Assembly: GCA_002900995.3 (NCBI GenBank) | Contig: CM035307.1 | Location: 1,426,001 to 1,490,000, forward strand | Reading direction: 5' to 3' | Length of the DNA: 64,000 nucleotides | Source: Ganoderma boninense | Taxonomy: Eukaryota > Basidiomycota > Agaricomycetes > Polyporales > Polyporaceae | Shown here: positions 9,034-20,625 of the stretch, piece after piece | Layout: each line of letters begins with the position of its first letter | Numbering within the stretch: the first letter of the stretch is position 1 | The notes under the pieces: generated by a model | What the model saw: the letters and a program-made list of their open reading frames with translations, nothing else | Told to the model about the DNA's origin: nothing | Databases searched by the model: none | Program-made: the position numbers and the translations under genes

Positions 9034-9766
9034 ATGAACGTGAGTGTATTTACGCTATCAAACCATCCTAGGCCGCTGTGTGGATGATTTCTGGATGAAA
9101 TGGGACGTCTGGGAGCCAGTTTAGAGGATGGATGGCTCTGATGGAGTTTGGATGACGGGCGAGCAGGGCCATCCTCGGGTTTCAAGACATTGCGTTGGGT
9201 GTTCGGGAGGACTTACTGTGTTTTGCGCTTACAGGCCCAACCATCCAACTTCAGGCGTTTCGTCGAAGTCGGCCGTGGTATGCAAATACACACATTCCAG
9301 TTCCCCATCGCATTTGACCTTTCAATTGGCCCTACCAGTCGTCCTCCTCAAGTCGGGTCCCCAGGAGGGCCGGATCGCAGTGATCGCTGAAATCATTGAC
9401 CACAACCGGGTGCGTAAATGCAGTTTCATGCGCGTCGCGCGCCGTCATGTGTTGATAACTTTGCCTCAGGCTGTTATTGACGGTCCCACAACCGGCGTCC
9501 CCCGTCAATCTTTCCCTTACCGCCACCTTTCCCTCACGCCCTTGATTCTCTCCACTCTCCCTCGTGGCGCCGGCACTGGTGTGATCCGCAAGCACCTCGA
9601 GAAGGACGGGACTGTCGAGAAGTGGGAGAAGTCGTCCTGGGCGCAGAAGCGGGCGGCGGTCGCGAAGCGGAGGTCGCTGAACGACTTCCAGCGATTCGTC
9701 GTCATGGTCGCGAAGAAGGCGCGGAGAGATCGGGTCCGCAAGACTTTGGCGAAGGCGGACGCATGA
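9034..9766 (+). CDS. RPL14: 60S ribosomal protein eL14
   Basis: Cytosolic large-subunit ribosomal protein of 138 residues. Exons are 9034-9039 (only ATG AAC), 9235-9277, 9339-9409 and 9470-9766, summing to 417 nt. The protein shows RRFVEVGRVVLLKSGP, RIAVIAEIIDHNRA and IDGPTTGVPRQ (the KOW-type N-terminal domain of L14e). The C terminus is basic (WAQKRAAVAKRRSLNDFQRF and RRDRVRKTLAKADA). A two-codon first exon followed by a long 195-nt first intron is common for fungal ribosomal protein genes and may carry regulatory sequence. Intron positions within conserved blocks make the model firm. Confidence 0.95.
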
Positions 9767-10385
9767 GAGGGGAGGGGGCTCCCACCATGTCGCTGTCGCT
9801 GTTGGATGACAGTGGAGCGTCCGAGTCTACAAAATCATCAGAGCGCGTCTCCCGACGGAGTACCCCTAGTCTGGCATGTCATTCATTCGCTCTGTTATCC
9901 ATGTACTCTCACCATGCATCATAACATGTTCCATGACTCGCAAGATGTTGCAGACTGCGTACTTTTGCGACCGAATGAGACTGCGCATCCCGTTTTCGGA
10001 AGCACAGGGCGCGCGATGATAACCAATGGGAGGCCGAGGTCGGCTTCGTCGGGCTAGAGTTGACCGGTCCGCTCCGTACCATCTGAGCACGATGCTTTGT
10101 TTTTATATTAGTATGCTCGCCGCTCCTGCACGTCTTGTGAAGTTAGAATTTGTATGTAGAGGTTGCGGCTCGTGGCGTGCGGTCGGATGTGGTCGGCCGG
10201 TGAAAATCATGGGACTTCCGAGTGGATCCGGCTGCAGGACGTCAGCGATGGGCGCCAAGATGGGGGGAGTAAAATGCGGGGAAACAGCCCATCTCCGGCA
10301 TCCCCTCCGACGCAGCCTCCTCGTTTTCTACGCCCTCTCCGTGTCGTTGCGTGCTGCCCTTCTGTCTTGGATACGACTTGTGCAA
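9767..10385. other. Intergenic between eL14 and AFG1
   Basis: Contains the 3' end of the eL14 transcript and the AFG1 promoter. Open frames here have no recognisable product. I see no repeat or RNA gene. Confidence 0.5.
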
Positions 10386-12339
10386 ATGCGAGCTGCAGCC
10401 CTGCGACCCCATGCATCCGCGTCACTAGTACCCCGCAGAGCTCCTTCTAGCGCTCTCCTCCGTCATCGCCCCTCGACCCGTCCAGTCGCTCGGGTAGCCG
10501 TCCCACGGCTCCGATACAGTTCCGTACTCGCGACACCCAAGGACGACAGCTATCCAGGATCGAGGGCGTTAGGACTTGCAGACGGCCCCCTATCAACCTC
10601 CTGTGCGTAGCGCTCTTGGTCTATCTTCTACCCCAAAGCCGCAACTTACCTTCTCTCCAGCTCCCGCACTATCACCGATACAACAGTATCATAGACTTGT
10701 AGAGTCTGGCACATTACGACCCGATGACCACCAACTGCATATAATAGGACGGCTTCAACGACTATATGACGACCTCCTCCACTACCATCCGCCGCATGTC
10801 TCGCATTCGCCCCCTTCTACATCACTCGTACGTGCATCTATCCTTGCAAACATATTCCTGTACAAATTATATTTTGCTCGTTTAGTTCGCTAGCTTCTTT
10901 GCCAAACCATCCGAGGGACCGTCGATTCTACCAGAGGGGCTGCCGAAAGGCCTCTATCTTTACGGGGATGTCGGCACAGGCAAGACCATGCTTATGGATC
11001 TATTCTACAGCACATTACCGACGCACATCACTCGCAAACGACGCGTACACTTCCATGCCTTTATGCTTGATGTGCACAAGCGCATTCATGCCGCGAAAAT
11101 CAAGCTTGGACTTGCCGGAGGAGACCCTATTCCGCCTATCGCACGCGACCTTGCTTCCGAGGCGTATGTTCTGTGTCTTGACGAGTTCCAGGTGCGTCGA
11201 GCATATCTACCCTTGTGATTTTGTTTCGAGCTGAATCGTCATGTTCTCAGGTCACAGACATCGCAGATGCCATGATTTTACGACAGCTATTCGAGAAGCT
11301 CTTAACCTACGGTGTTGTAGCTGTATTGACATCTAAGTGAGTATTGTTGGGGATTTTTTCGCCGCGCACATCCTTCTCAATGTCACTAGTCGCCATCCCG
11401 ACGATCTGTACAAGAATGGTATCCAGCGTTCAAGCTTCATGCCCTGTATCGATCTTTTGAAAGAGCACTTCGAGGTCACTGACCTTGACTCCCAGACTGG
11501 TACGTTTCTTGCGCGTGCTTACCGCACAACGGCTAATGTTTTCGTAGATTACCGGCGTATACCCCGATCGCTGTCGCACGTATACTACGACCCGCTCACC
11601 CCCGATAACCGGGCAGAAGTAGACAAGATTTTCAAAGCATTTACCTCCGACCCTGCGGATCCCGCGATCCGCAACCGCAAGTTGCATACATGGGGGCGTG
11701 AGATCCTCGTGCCAGAGAGCTCCAGCAGCGTTGCAAGGTTCGGTTTCGTCGACCTCTGTGGCAAGCCTATGAGCGCTGCAGACTATCTCGAGATCACGAA
11801 GAATTTCGGCACTGTCTTCCTCACGGACGTGCCGAAAATGGATTTGGACCAGAAGGATATGGCGCGCAGGTTCATTACTTTCATTGACGGTATGTCATCG
11901 CTGTTGTATTGCAATCCGCCTTTGCACTGACTTTGCGCGTCTCTAGCCTGCTATGAGAGCAAGGTATGAGCTTGCCTTGGGGGTGTCCTTGGTTGTCAGC
12001 ATGACTGACTGAATGTCTCGGAAACGCCTATTCTCAGACGAAGCTCTTCGTGTCTTCCGAGGTACCCATATACCAAATCTTCTCCAACGATGTCGATGGC
12101 AAGAAGGGCGAAATCAGCGACCATATGCGGAGCGTCATGGATGAGCTCGTACGTATTGCAAGTCTCTTTCCGTTGTCAGCGAGATTGATCACCTCGACTG
12201 ACAGGGCCTACCGAGTGATTTGGTCGGCGCCAGCTCCATGTTCACAGGTGAGGAGGAGCTCTTCGCCTTTGCGCGGTGCTGCTCGCGTCTGGTGCAGATG
12301 GGTAGCAAGGAGTGGGCAGAGACGGCAGGTGCCCACTAG
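10386..12339 (+). CDS. AFG1: AFG1-like mitochondrial AAA ATPase
   Basis: Inner-membrane-associated ATPase family (yeast Afg1, human AFG1L/LACE1), linked to turnover of mitochondrially encoded respiratory subunits. Nine exons sum to 1491 nt (496 residues): 10386-10602, 10661-10827, 10886-11191, 11251-11336, 11390-11499, 11548-11889, 11947-11963, 12038-12148 and 12205-12339. The first 45 residues are rich in Arg, Ala and Ser without acids, a mitochondrial presequence. Walker A is GDVGTGKT and Walker B is VLCLDEFQVTD, split exactly by an intron after the Gln. Family motifs SRHPDDLYKNGIQR-like (here NRHPDDLYKNGIQR), WGREI and the C-terminal SRLVQMGSKEW are present. Exon 7 is only 17 nt. Confidence 0.93.
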
Positions 12340-12614
12340 CCCTTGGATTTATGCTCGTATATAGGTGGTGCATACGTAACTCAGCCTGTTGATCACGTAT
12401 TCACCTATTGTTGTGGTGCATTCAATGTACTGGATCACATCTACAACCCTATCTAATCACGACTGTGGTCTATCGTCGCTGTTTCTGAGTATCTGAACGT
12501 TATCGTGTGCCAATTACCCCGACTTGACGGAATATCCGTAAGTACTACGTCTATTCAACCCTCCTCCTAACCACCACCTCCAATCCATCACAGATCTCAC
12601 ATCTCCCTCGGAAG

Positions 12615-13394
12615 ATGCTTTCCAACGGTGCCTCAGTTACAGAGCCCTTCCGACCGGCGCTTCTCGTGGTAGATATGCAGGAGGACTTTTGTCCACCTGT
12701 ACGCCTCTTCCACACCCAACTCGCGGGTCCCCACTAACACACACTGACTTGCATTGGGCAGAATGGCTCTCTAGCAGTCGAAGGCGGGCGGGACATCGTG
12801 CCCCTGATCAACGACCTCCTGCAGCTCCCCTTCGTCCTCAAAATCGCGACCAAGGACCACCACCCGCGCGACCACGTCTCCTTCGCCTCGAACCACCCGG
12901 GCGCGCAGCCCTTCTCCTCCACGACGACGATCGTGAACCCCGCCAACGCCCGCGAGACGTACGAGACGCGCCTCTGGCCGGACCACTGCGTCGCGGGCAC
13001 GCCGGGCAACGAGCTCGTGCCCGAGCTCGACCGCGCGCCGCTCGACCACGTCGTCCTCAAGGGCCGCGACGCGCGCGTCGAGATGTACTCGGCGTTCCGC
13101 TCGCCGCTGCGCGACCCGCCCGTCGCGGGCGCGGTGAGCGAGCTCGCGGAGCGCCTGGGCGCCGCGGCGGTCACGGACGTGTTCGTCGTGGGCATCGCGG
13201 GCGACTACTGTGTGAAGGACACCGCGCTGGACAGTGCGAGTTTGGGGTGGAGGACGTACGTGATCGAGGAGGGCACACGATGCGTTGGAGGAGACGCGGG
13301 GTGGGCGGAGACAGTGGCTGAGATACAGACGAAGGGCGTGAAGGTCATCCGTGCTGATGGCCCCGAGGTGGAATCTGTGAGGACGTTGAAGTAG
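12615..13394 (+). CDS. PNC1: Nicotinamidase (isochorismatase-like hydrolase)
   Basis: Deamidates nicotinamide to nicotinate in NAD+ salvage. Exons 12615-12698 and 12762-13394 encode 238 residues. The cysteine-hydrolase triad is visible: Asp in LLVVDMQEDF, Lys in VVLKGRDARVEMYSAF and Cys in VGIAGDYCVKDTA. The metal site Asp/His residues lie in ATKDHHPRDHVSFASNH. The length fits fungal nicotinamidases (about 215-240). The central exon has very GC-rich third positions, which produces long meaningless open frames on the opposite strand. A different isochorismatase-family amidase is possible, but the combination of motifs favours nicotinamidase. Confidence 0.9.
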
Positions 13395-14155
13395 GGAATC
13401 CGACTCCTCAGGCATGACACTCGGTGAGTGATGGGTACAAACCGCGCGGAGGACTGTCGAGGACGAGAGCTAATCCTCTCACAGATCTAGCGTTTCATAG
13501 GCACCCATGAGATTTTCGGAACAGCAATACCAGCCTCCTGCGATCCTAAACCGAAAGAACCTACGCCCAATGGGCTGTGAGGTAGGCTGGACACAGACCA
13601 CTCGTTCCATGGCTAGCTGCTGTAGCCAGACCAGAAGAAATCCGCACAGGCGATATAAGAGTCCGAGTGAATACAATTAGCGGTATGTCGTCGTACAGGT
13701 AAGTCAATTACGTGGCACGAAAAAACCTTAACGCACATTAGGGACAGACCTCACCACACGTAAGCATCATACAGGCTGCAGGGTAACAAGAGCCACGGCG
13801 CATAGTCGATCGACCAGAATACCTCTACCCACTGCCATCGCGTAGTGTGGGTGGATTGCGGACACTACGGCCTCACTTCGCGAGGATTGTACTCAAACAC
13901 CCCAGTCCTGAAAGAGGGTAAAATCAAGAAAGGATATAGACGGCATAGAGGAAAGGATACAGAAAGCATGAAACGGTGTGTTTTGATATCTCTCGCTGCG
14001 ACCATTGCTGCGACTCCGTTCCGACCTGGCTTGGTTGGTACCTTCGTCTAACCGGCAAGCCAAGGTCAAAGATGACCGCGAAAGGACCAAGCATGACAAC
14101 GGATACCCTTGCCTTCTAACGTATACCACCATAGATGCGCTGCAAGCTTCAGCAC
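13395..14155. other. Intergenic, convergent ends of nicotinamidase and FAD oxidoreductase genes
   Basis: Convergent 3' regions. I see no gene, repeat or RNA here; the open frames lack recognisable motifs. Confidence 0.5.
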
Positions 14156-15811
14156 TTACCACCTCGACAGCTGTTCGACGTCCGCGCTAGTCTCGCGGCC
14201 TAGCACCATCTCCGCCATGACCTGCCCCGTCCCGAGGCTCAGGGCGATGCCCCACGGCCCATGGCCCGTCGCGACGAAAACCCCTCCCTTCCCATCGAGC
14301 CCCATGGGCTTCAGCCCGTCCCCCAAGTCCGCCTCGTGCATTCGCGCGATGATGGGGCGCCCTGTCGCACTCACGGGCCGGAAACACAGCGCCTGGCCCG
14401 TCATCTCGACGTCCGCCCCACAGAGCTCATGTCCGACAGCGAGCAGCCGATTGACTTCTGCGGGATCGACATACGCGTCCGACGGGAGCTTTGGAAGGCT
14501 CGCGTGCGGCGGGTTGAGGCCTCCAAGCCAGACGTCGCCGTTCGCGCGCGAAAACATCTCGGGTGCGAAACCCGTCGTATCCGTGAACACCGCGTAGCAC
14601 GGACTCACGGGTCCGTCGGGTCTGGGAGGGGCAGGGTCGGTCGACGCGGAGGGTTCGGGAGCGAGCTTGGTCGTATCGCGCTCCTCGACGGGGTCGGGAC
14701 CGGAGCTCAAGGGAATTGCGGTACGTGGCCAGTGCTTCGACTTGAGCGTGACTGAGTATCCTGCTAGATGCGTGATGCGCGGCATCCGGCTGGCGTTCGG
14801 GAATAGCGTCGCATAGACTTGGGGGTCCAGCAGCCAGCAGCGATGACGACCGTCTCGCACGGGAGGTCTACGGGGCTCTGCGACTTGGACTGCGCGGAAT
14901 ACCCGATCCGGAGTCGCGTCAAGCCGTCCGGATCCCCCTCATCCCTGACGAACTTCGTCGCGCGCGCTGGATGGTGCAGAGTAACCCCGGCAGCGAGGCA
15001 CTGCTCCAGGAGGAATTCGCAGAGCTTGCGAGGAATCCTGTTTGTGCGAATACAGACATAGGACGGTGCGCAGACGAGGGAGGCGGTGATAAAACGACTT
15101 ACACTTGCGCGGTCGACCTCTGTCCGAGATGGCCTCCAGGGCCCCAGGTTGTGCGAGCAGCCAGGGCGGGAGGTCGTCAGCGGACTGGGTTTTATATGAA
15201 GAATCCGCCGTGCCTGCGACAGTCACACGACTTGTATTGCTGAGCAGCCAGTCTAGGCCGCCCTGTCCCTGGCTGCCGTTGCGACCAGAAGGTTGTTCGT
15301 GGGCTACGTCGAGGTCGCCAGCCGAGGCTGAGTCGGGTCCCAGGCTGGACATCGAAGACGCTGCGGAGTCCGTGTAAGTCGAAGCATTTGACGTGGGCGC
15401 AAGTGCAGGTGCGTTGTTTCCAAGGCTTGAACTGGGTGTGTTCTCGAACGCAAGAGCGCTTGAGACGGGTGGAGACGTCGACGCGCCGCTTGTAGGCGGT
15501 GTGGAGTCGTCCGACTGATACGCGTGGTCGAGGGAGTAGGAAAGGGACTCGGAGTAGCCCCAGCGCGTATGCCCGCTGTGCTTGTCGGCTAGGGCGCGAT
15601 GGAGCTCGAAGGAGAGTAGTCCAAGAGGTGCAATGGCGGGGGCGAACCAATCCTTTGCTACAAAGCCCGCAGCCTTCCCAGAAGCAGATGAGAAGAGCTG
15701 GGGAGAGGGTTCGACGAGGTGAATGGTATGATCTGGCGAGGCGAGGCGGGCAAGAGAGTGGGCGGTGGAAAGGCCAATGATCCCTGCGCCGAGAATGACT
15801 GTCGTCGGCAT
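14156..15811 (-). CDS. FAD-dependent oxidoreductase (DAO family, Tda3-like), with an apparent frame break
   Basis: Glycine-oxidase/D-amino-acid-oxidase fold protein. The N terminus MPTTVILGAGIIGLSTAHSL holds the dinucleotide-binding GxGxxG, followed by EPSPQLFSSASGKAAGFVAK. A Ser/Thr/Pro-rich insert of roughly 100 residues follows. An intron (15104-15038) leads to IPRKLCEFLLEQC and VVIAAGCWT. The C terminus has GVFVATGHGPWGIALSLGTG, the second FAD contact. The frame shifts by one base at 14821-14825: the upstream frame reads IAAGCWTP and would run on to a stop, while the conserved continuation QVYATLFP is in the next frame. One more base in the five-base C run (minus strand) would rejoin them. 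The substrate is unknown; resemblance to Tda3-type oxidoreductases is family-level only. Confidence 0.8.
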
Positions 15812-16272
15812 GTCGTGTATCACAGCCTCAGACAGTCGGGGCGGGAGATGAGAACGAGCAAGCGGATGGGGAGAACAGGCGACGCTCACTGCCCAACACC
15901 ACGGACTCCATCTTAAGTGTTCTTGTGGTGGGTAGTGCTGCACCCGATTGGTCTCTGGCTAGCTTCCGATTCTCATCGAATCGTGCAGAAAAGGACCAAA
16001 CGATGACTTCACCTCGGCGTCAATGCCGTTCTAGACCCCACCACGATATCACCTGCTCCCTCCACCTCTCAGCCACAGGTGCTGCACGTCGCAAGCCGCG
16101 GCCGCAAGAGGTAACTTGCAACTGAGCGACACCAAATTAGCAAAATATGCACTTGCGTTTATAGGCACAGAAATACAATGATGGTGTTACAGTTGGTATG
16201 CACAGCGATAGTCCTTTAAGATTCAACTTCTTCGCCGGAACGACGCACAGAACTAGTCCCCACGTCCGCGCA
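15812..16272. other. Intergenic between oxidoreductase and Rtc3-like genes
   Basis: Upstream region of the oxidoreductase and 3' end of the Rtc3-like gene, both on the minus strand. Nothing else is recognised. Confidence 0.5.
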
Positions 16273-16870
16273 TCAGATACCGGTGAGCGACTTGCCCCTG
16301 GTGTCGACCGTGAACGAGCTCTTGGTCACGTTCGTCGCAGGGTGCATCCTGACCACTTTCCCCGCCTCCTCCTTGCCCTTGGTCAGGATCTGAGTGACGA
16401 CGTCGACATCTTTCGATGAGCCGAACGCGTTCTCCAGTTGCTGTTTCGACGGGCGGCCGAGAATGCCCTGGGCTCCTTGGTTCGACCAGAACATTTGGAA
16501 CGCTGATCGAGAGGCATCAAGGTCAACAAACAGCTACAGTACAGTGGGCATATCACTTACAATCAACGACCTCTGCCAGTGCGACCGTTCTGGAAAAGAT
16601 TGGTGTCAGTCACACGACACAGAGAGGCGGTTGGGCGCGTTTACGTGTCTGGGGAGTTCCGATGAGTTGACGGCACGGATGAAGCGATTGAAACAAGAAT
16701 ACACACCTCCTTCCTTCCATCGCTTGTACTGCGCGCATACACGGACCATAAGTTCTAAATCAGGGCAAGAAATCACAGGCGCGCACCTCCGCAGGGTGGA
16801 CGATGATGCTGAACTCCTCGTTCGATTCAGGCGCGGGCTTGTAGACGATCTTGGTCAATTCGTGGCGCAT
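16273..16870 (-). CDS. Rtc3-like protein with SBDS N-terminal domain
   Basis: Small protein of 122 residues related to yeast Rtc3 (YHR087W) and to the N-terminal domain of the ribosome maturation factor SBDS; probably RNA-associated. Four exons sum to 369 nt: 16870-16787, 16728-16703, 16589-16561 and 16502-16273. It begins MRHELTKIVYKPAPESNEEF and continues YKRWKEGG, then TVALAEVVDSFQMFWSNQG and GILGRPSKQQLENAFGSSKD, the signature of the family. Exons 2 and 3 are only 26 and 29 nt. They restore the expected YKxWKEG and TVALAEVVD blocks, so I trust them although the exon-2 donor (GTATTC) is atypical. Full-length SBDS is excluded by length. Confidence 0.88.
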
Positions 16871-16925
16871 GATGGAGTCGGTGACGATGAAGATAGTAAG
16901 GTAGATGGGTTGTAGATGGTGATGT

Positions 16926-16940
16926 AGAGAGAGAGAGAGA
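16926..16940. repeat. (AG)n microsatellite in the Rtc3-like promoter
   Basis: Seven and a half AG units, 56-70 bp upstream of the start codon of the minus-strand Rtc3-like gene. On the coding strand this is a CT tract, a common promoter feature in filamentous fungi. Confidence 0.7.
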
Positions 16941-17186
16941 TGGAGGCGAGCAAATGCGGTTGGGAGGTGTAATGCAGAGGCCGGACGAGAGCACGGCGGG
17001 GTATAAGAAGGGAGTTCGACCCATGACATCATTCCGTAAGCCGGTCGCGTGACATCATCCAGCCCCATCGATGCCACTCGCTCGCTCAGGTCTCCACCGT
17101 CGGCATCACACCCTCGGCACCGCCCACGCTTCTGTTGTCTGCTTGTGACCACTTATGACTCCTTTACATCCGGCTCGTGTCGCTGT

Positions 17187-20100
17187 CTAGACTCCCGGGT
17201 GCCGTACCAGTCCGCTCCAGTTGATGTGTGCATGCGGTGATCCAGAGTTGTTCCCGGCCCCCAAGGTGTTAACCAAGGGCACGAGCGACGGTCTTCCAAC
17301 GCTCCATTCAGCATCGCGCACGTAACAGTGACATCACACCCAAGTGTTGCTCACCTGCCATGTGCGCATTGAAACGGCATATCGGTCTCGGAGAGTTTGG
17401 CGACCAGAGCCTTGCATTGTCCTAATGTGAGGGTGTCGTTGAACATGATCGCGCCTGTCACGAAGCCCTCAGCGTTTCAACGGACAAAGCACGCAGCACC
17501 ATTGTACCTCGGCATGCCTTCGAGTTGATCAGATCGACCAATTCCTGGGGACACCACCGTAACGCCTTCTGCCAGGTCAAGACATCACTTCTGTCACCGT
17601 GCGGACACAATCCGCCCGGGCCGCCATCTGACTCGAGCCTCGCAAGAAAGCCCTTCACAAGATTGCGCAGCTCGTCCCCTGCAAGGAGCTGCCGAATGTG
17701 TCAGTTGCCGGTCCACGTGGGGTACGGTGCAACGCGAAGAGATGCAGACGCACCTTGTCAGCGACCACTTCAGGCACGGTATTCACGGCGACTTGAATGT
17801 ACGAAGCACGATCCGCCTCGCCATTGACAAGAATGACAGGTTCCGAAGGAGGAGCGAGACTCATGCCCCATCGACTGAATGCCTCCCGGACATTGTGCGA
17901 CCCTGCTATACGCTCTGCTTCAGGTCTGGTCAACAGTAAGTTCACGGGGGGTTCGAGCTTCCTGGTGCAGACGCCGCCGCCGCCGTCGTCCTGCGGATGC
18001 TGGTGCAGTAGGAAGCCTTCACAAAGTTCCCGCAAGTACCGTTCGACCTGTACTCGTTCATCGGCTGCGTGCTGATCAATCAAGACGAGAACTCCCACCG
18101 CTATGGAGTAGAGGAACTTCAGAGTCCAAGCCTTCAGCGTTGACAGTTGGATGCATGACGCAGGCAATGAACTTGCGGTCAACCTGGCCAAGCACAAGCG
18201 CATGGCGCAAGTCGTCTTTGCTGAACCGGTCGAAATTCGGCGCGTCCCAGGGATGGAAAGTTTGCTGCTGAAGACTTCCATGCCTACGAGTATCGGAACC
18301 TTGGTTGCAGGAATTGGACGCAAGCCGCTGAACGAAGTCGCCAGAGTTCGGCAGGACGGGAATCTTTTGTTCCAGAACCTTGTACGCCTCGTTCACCTTG
18401 AGGGCCTCAGCAATCCACGCCGGGACGGTCGTCGTCTGCGCCGAGTCACGCTCCCGGAGAGATCGTCGCAGTCTCAGAACAGGCGTTCCAGAAGCGTCTT
18501 GAGTCGAGGACCCTGCCGGAGCATTTTGAGGATATGAATTGCCCGTTCGTGCGTCTACAACGAACGTTTCGCCCGTTGCAGGGTCCTTCCACAGTATATC
18601 GCGAGCTTCTGTAGCTTCTCCTACTACCAAGCCCCCCTCTTCTTGAACGGCGGGCAATAGGAAGGTGGCCCTTCCAGGCGGCGTGGTGTCACACTGGCCA
18701 GGCTCACTGGTGTCCGTGGGAACAAGGCCTCCCTGACCCCGAGATGAGGAGCGATGGAGACTCAGTCCAGCCAGCAACCCGCTCGGGTCCGGTCCTCCCG
18801 CATGAGTCGATTTCCGTATCTTACGCGGAGGCGACGCGCCGTCGTGACGATCAGGTTTTTTAGATCGCTGAGATAGAAATCCGTGCCGAACAAGCACGGC
18901 TTCGATGACAGAGGACAGGAAAGCTGCCGCTGCCGCCGAGTTCTAGGCATCCAGCAACTAAGAAATGACGACATGCATTGGGTGACGGCCTTCATACCTG
19001 GAGCTGGACAGCCGCCTTGGCCGGCTCTATGGTATTGTCGACAAACCGGGGCGGAATCGTTAAGTTCAACACGTAAACAGGCTTCTTCTCTGTCTTGCGT
19101 GGAGATCTCCGTCGACCTGTATAGAGGTGCATAAGAGTTCATGATGTCCGTGGAAACAACATACTTGGATGTACAATGTCAATGGCTCCTTGCTCGTCAT
19201 ATGCCTGTCGGGCGTTAGAATAGTAGGTCCCTTGACGTCTGAGGGACCACATACATGCTTGCCAAAGGAACTCCGGCCGAAGACATCTTCTACAGCACGG
19301 TGAAGGTCACACGATTCCACTGGATGACGGTTGATGTCTGACGTCGATGATGAGGAACAGAACAGCACTAGAAAATGTCTGGGTTAAACGCACAAAGGAA
19401 TTGATAGGCCTGCGTAGTAGAAGATCTGTCAACACTACATGAAGTGCCGAAGTGAGGAAAGGACAACCTTTGAGTACGCCCCGTGGAGGGACAAGAATCC
19501 TTCAAGTTTCATTTGATCGTGGCTTTCATTAACCTCTTCAACGTGCTGGAAAAAGTGAACAATGGCTCAGCGAGTCTTGTTGAAGGAAATCAACCTCACA
19601 GTGGCAAGGGCCTTCCCGTAGAGATGACGAAATGCAGATAGAGTGGAAGAAGTCTGATTCAGTTGGACGGCATGTGAGTACAAACCTTACTGGCCACATT
19701 TGTGCCATACCTTGGGCACCGTTAGTAAACGTGTGTTGGGTTTGGTTTGCGCTCCGTCCTGCGCCTTTTGCATCGTCTCGAATGTAAAAGATACGCTTGG
19801 GAAGACGAGAGCATACGCGGAAATTTCTCTTCGAATGAGCTCTATTATTCGTGGAGGGTTTGGGTGAGCTTTCCTGCGGATTGGCAACTATTACATGTTA
19901 TTTAACATAAACGAGTGACTATATGCGCATCAATAAGGGCATACTAACATTGTAGAAAGCGTCGCGCACAGATACCACCGTGCCAGGTGATTCTCTGCGC
20001 CAACGAACTGATGGACCGGTGTACAGAGTTTGTTCGCCCTAGAGAACTTAAAATGCGACGAACGCCGGATTCACACAAAATTCAACATACCTTCATAATA

Positions 20101-20625
20101 ACGGACCAACTTTGGTCGGAATGCGCAGTTCTCGAGGATATTTCGAGGCAACAAAGGTTTGCAATAGAAGCAAGTGCTAGAGTCAACAGGAGACTATGAG
20201 CAGGAGCTACGGTATGTTGGTTGAACAGTTCTGCATACCTTCTCCGCGAAAGCCGAATGTGTTTACCTCGTCTAACGACAAAATGCCGTATGCCTTTGAA
20301 GTGCCTGTTCGTCTCGACATACATACCGAACCCTTGCTATGAACAGTCACAACTCACCATATCGTCCTCCCTCCGGTCCTCTGGCCAACAGTGCAAGTCC
20401 GTCACGAGAAATGCCAGCACCATCGTCCCGTACCCAACATTCCCAGTCACCGGGAGCTATTGACACCTCAATGTTCCGGGCACCTGAGTCCAGGGAATTT
20501 TGTACGAGTTCTGAGACGACCTGTGGCAAGGAAATTAAGATTTGCGTTGAACGTAGCTTGCACTTGGTGGACGAGGAAAGCGGTTGGATGGATGCGCTGC
20601 TTCGAGAAGGCCCGGCAACGTTCAT
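17187..20625 (-). CDS. MLH3: DNA mismatch repair protein MLH3 (MutL homologue)
   Basis: MutL-family protein that pairs with MLH1 in meiotic crossover resolution and in part of mismatch repair. The ATG is at 20625 (MNVAGPSRSS). The GHKL ATPase motifs follow: LRSTQILISLPQVVSELVQN with NSLDSGA, then WVRDDGAGISRDGL. Later exons include ISAYALVFPSVSFTFE (about 19880-19730), a poorly conserved middle section (18897-18080), then VLVLIDQHAADERVQVE. The last contains the metal-binding endonuclease motif DQHA-x2-E-x4-E that defines MutL endonucleases. The C terminus reads MFNDTLTLGQCKALVAKL, PFQCAHGR and, after an intron, PSLVPLVNTLG, with the stop at 17187-17189. The gene has many short introns; boundaries in 19.0-20.3 kb were not all resolved. 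DQHADER with the GPEGGRYG block distinguishes MLH3 from PMS1 and MLH1. Confidence 0.88.

Noticed and set aside
12771..13415. 214-codon minus-strand frame
   Set aside because: Antisense of the nicotinamidase, produced by GC-rich third positions; low-complexity Arg/His/Val protein.
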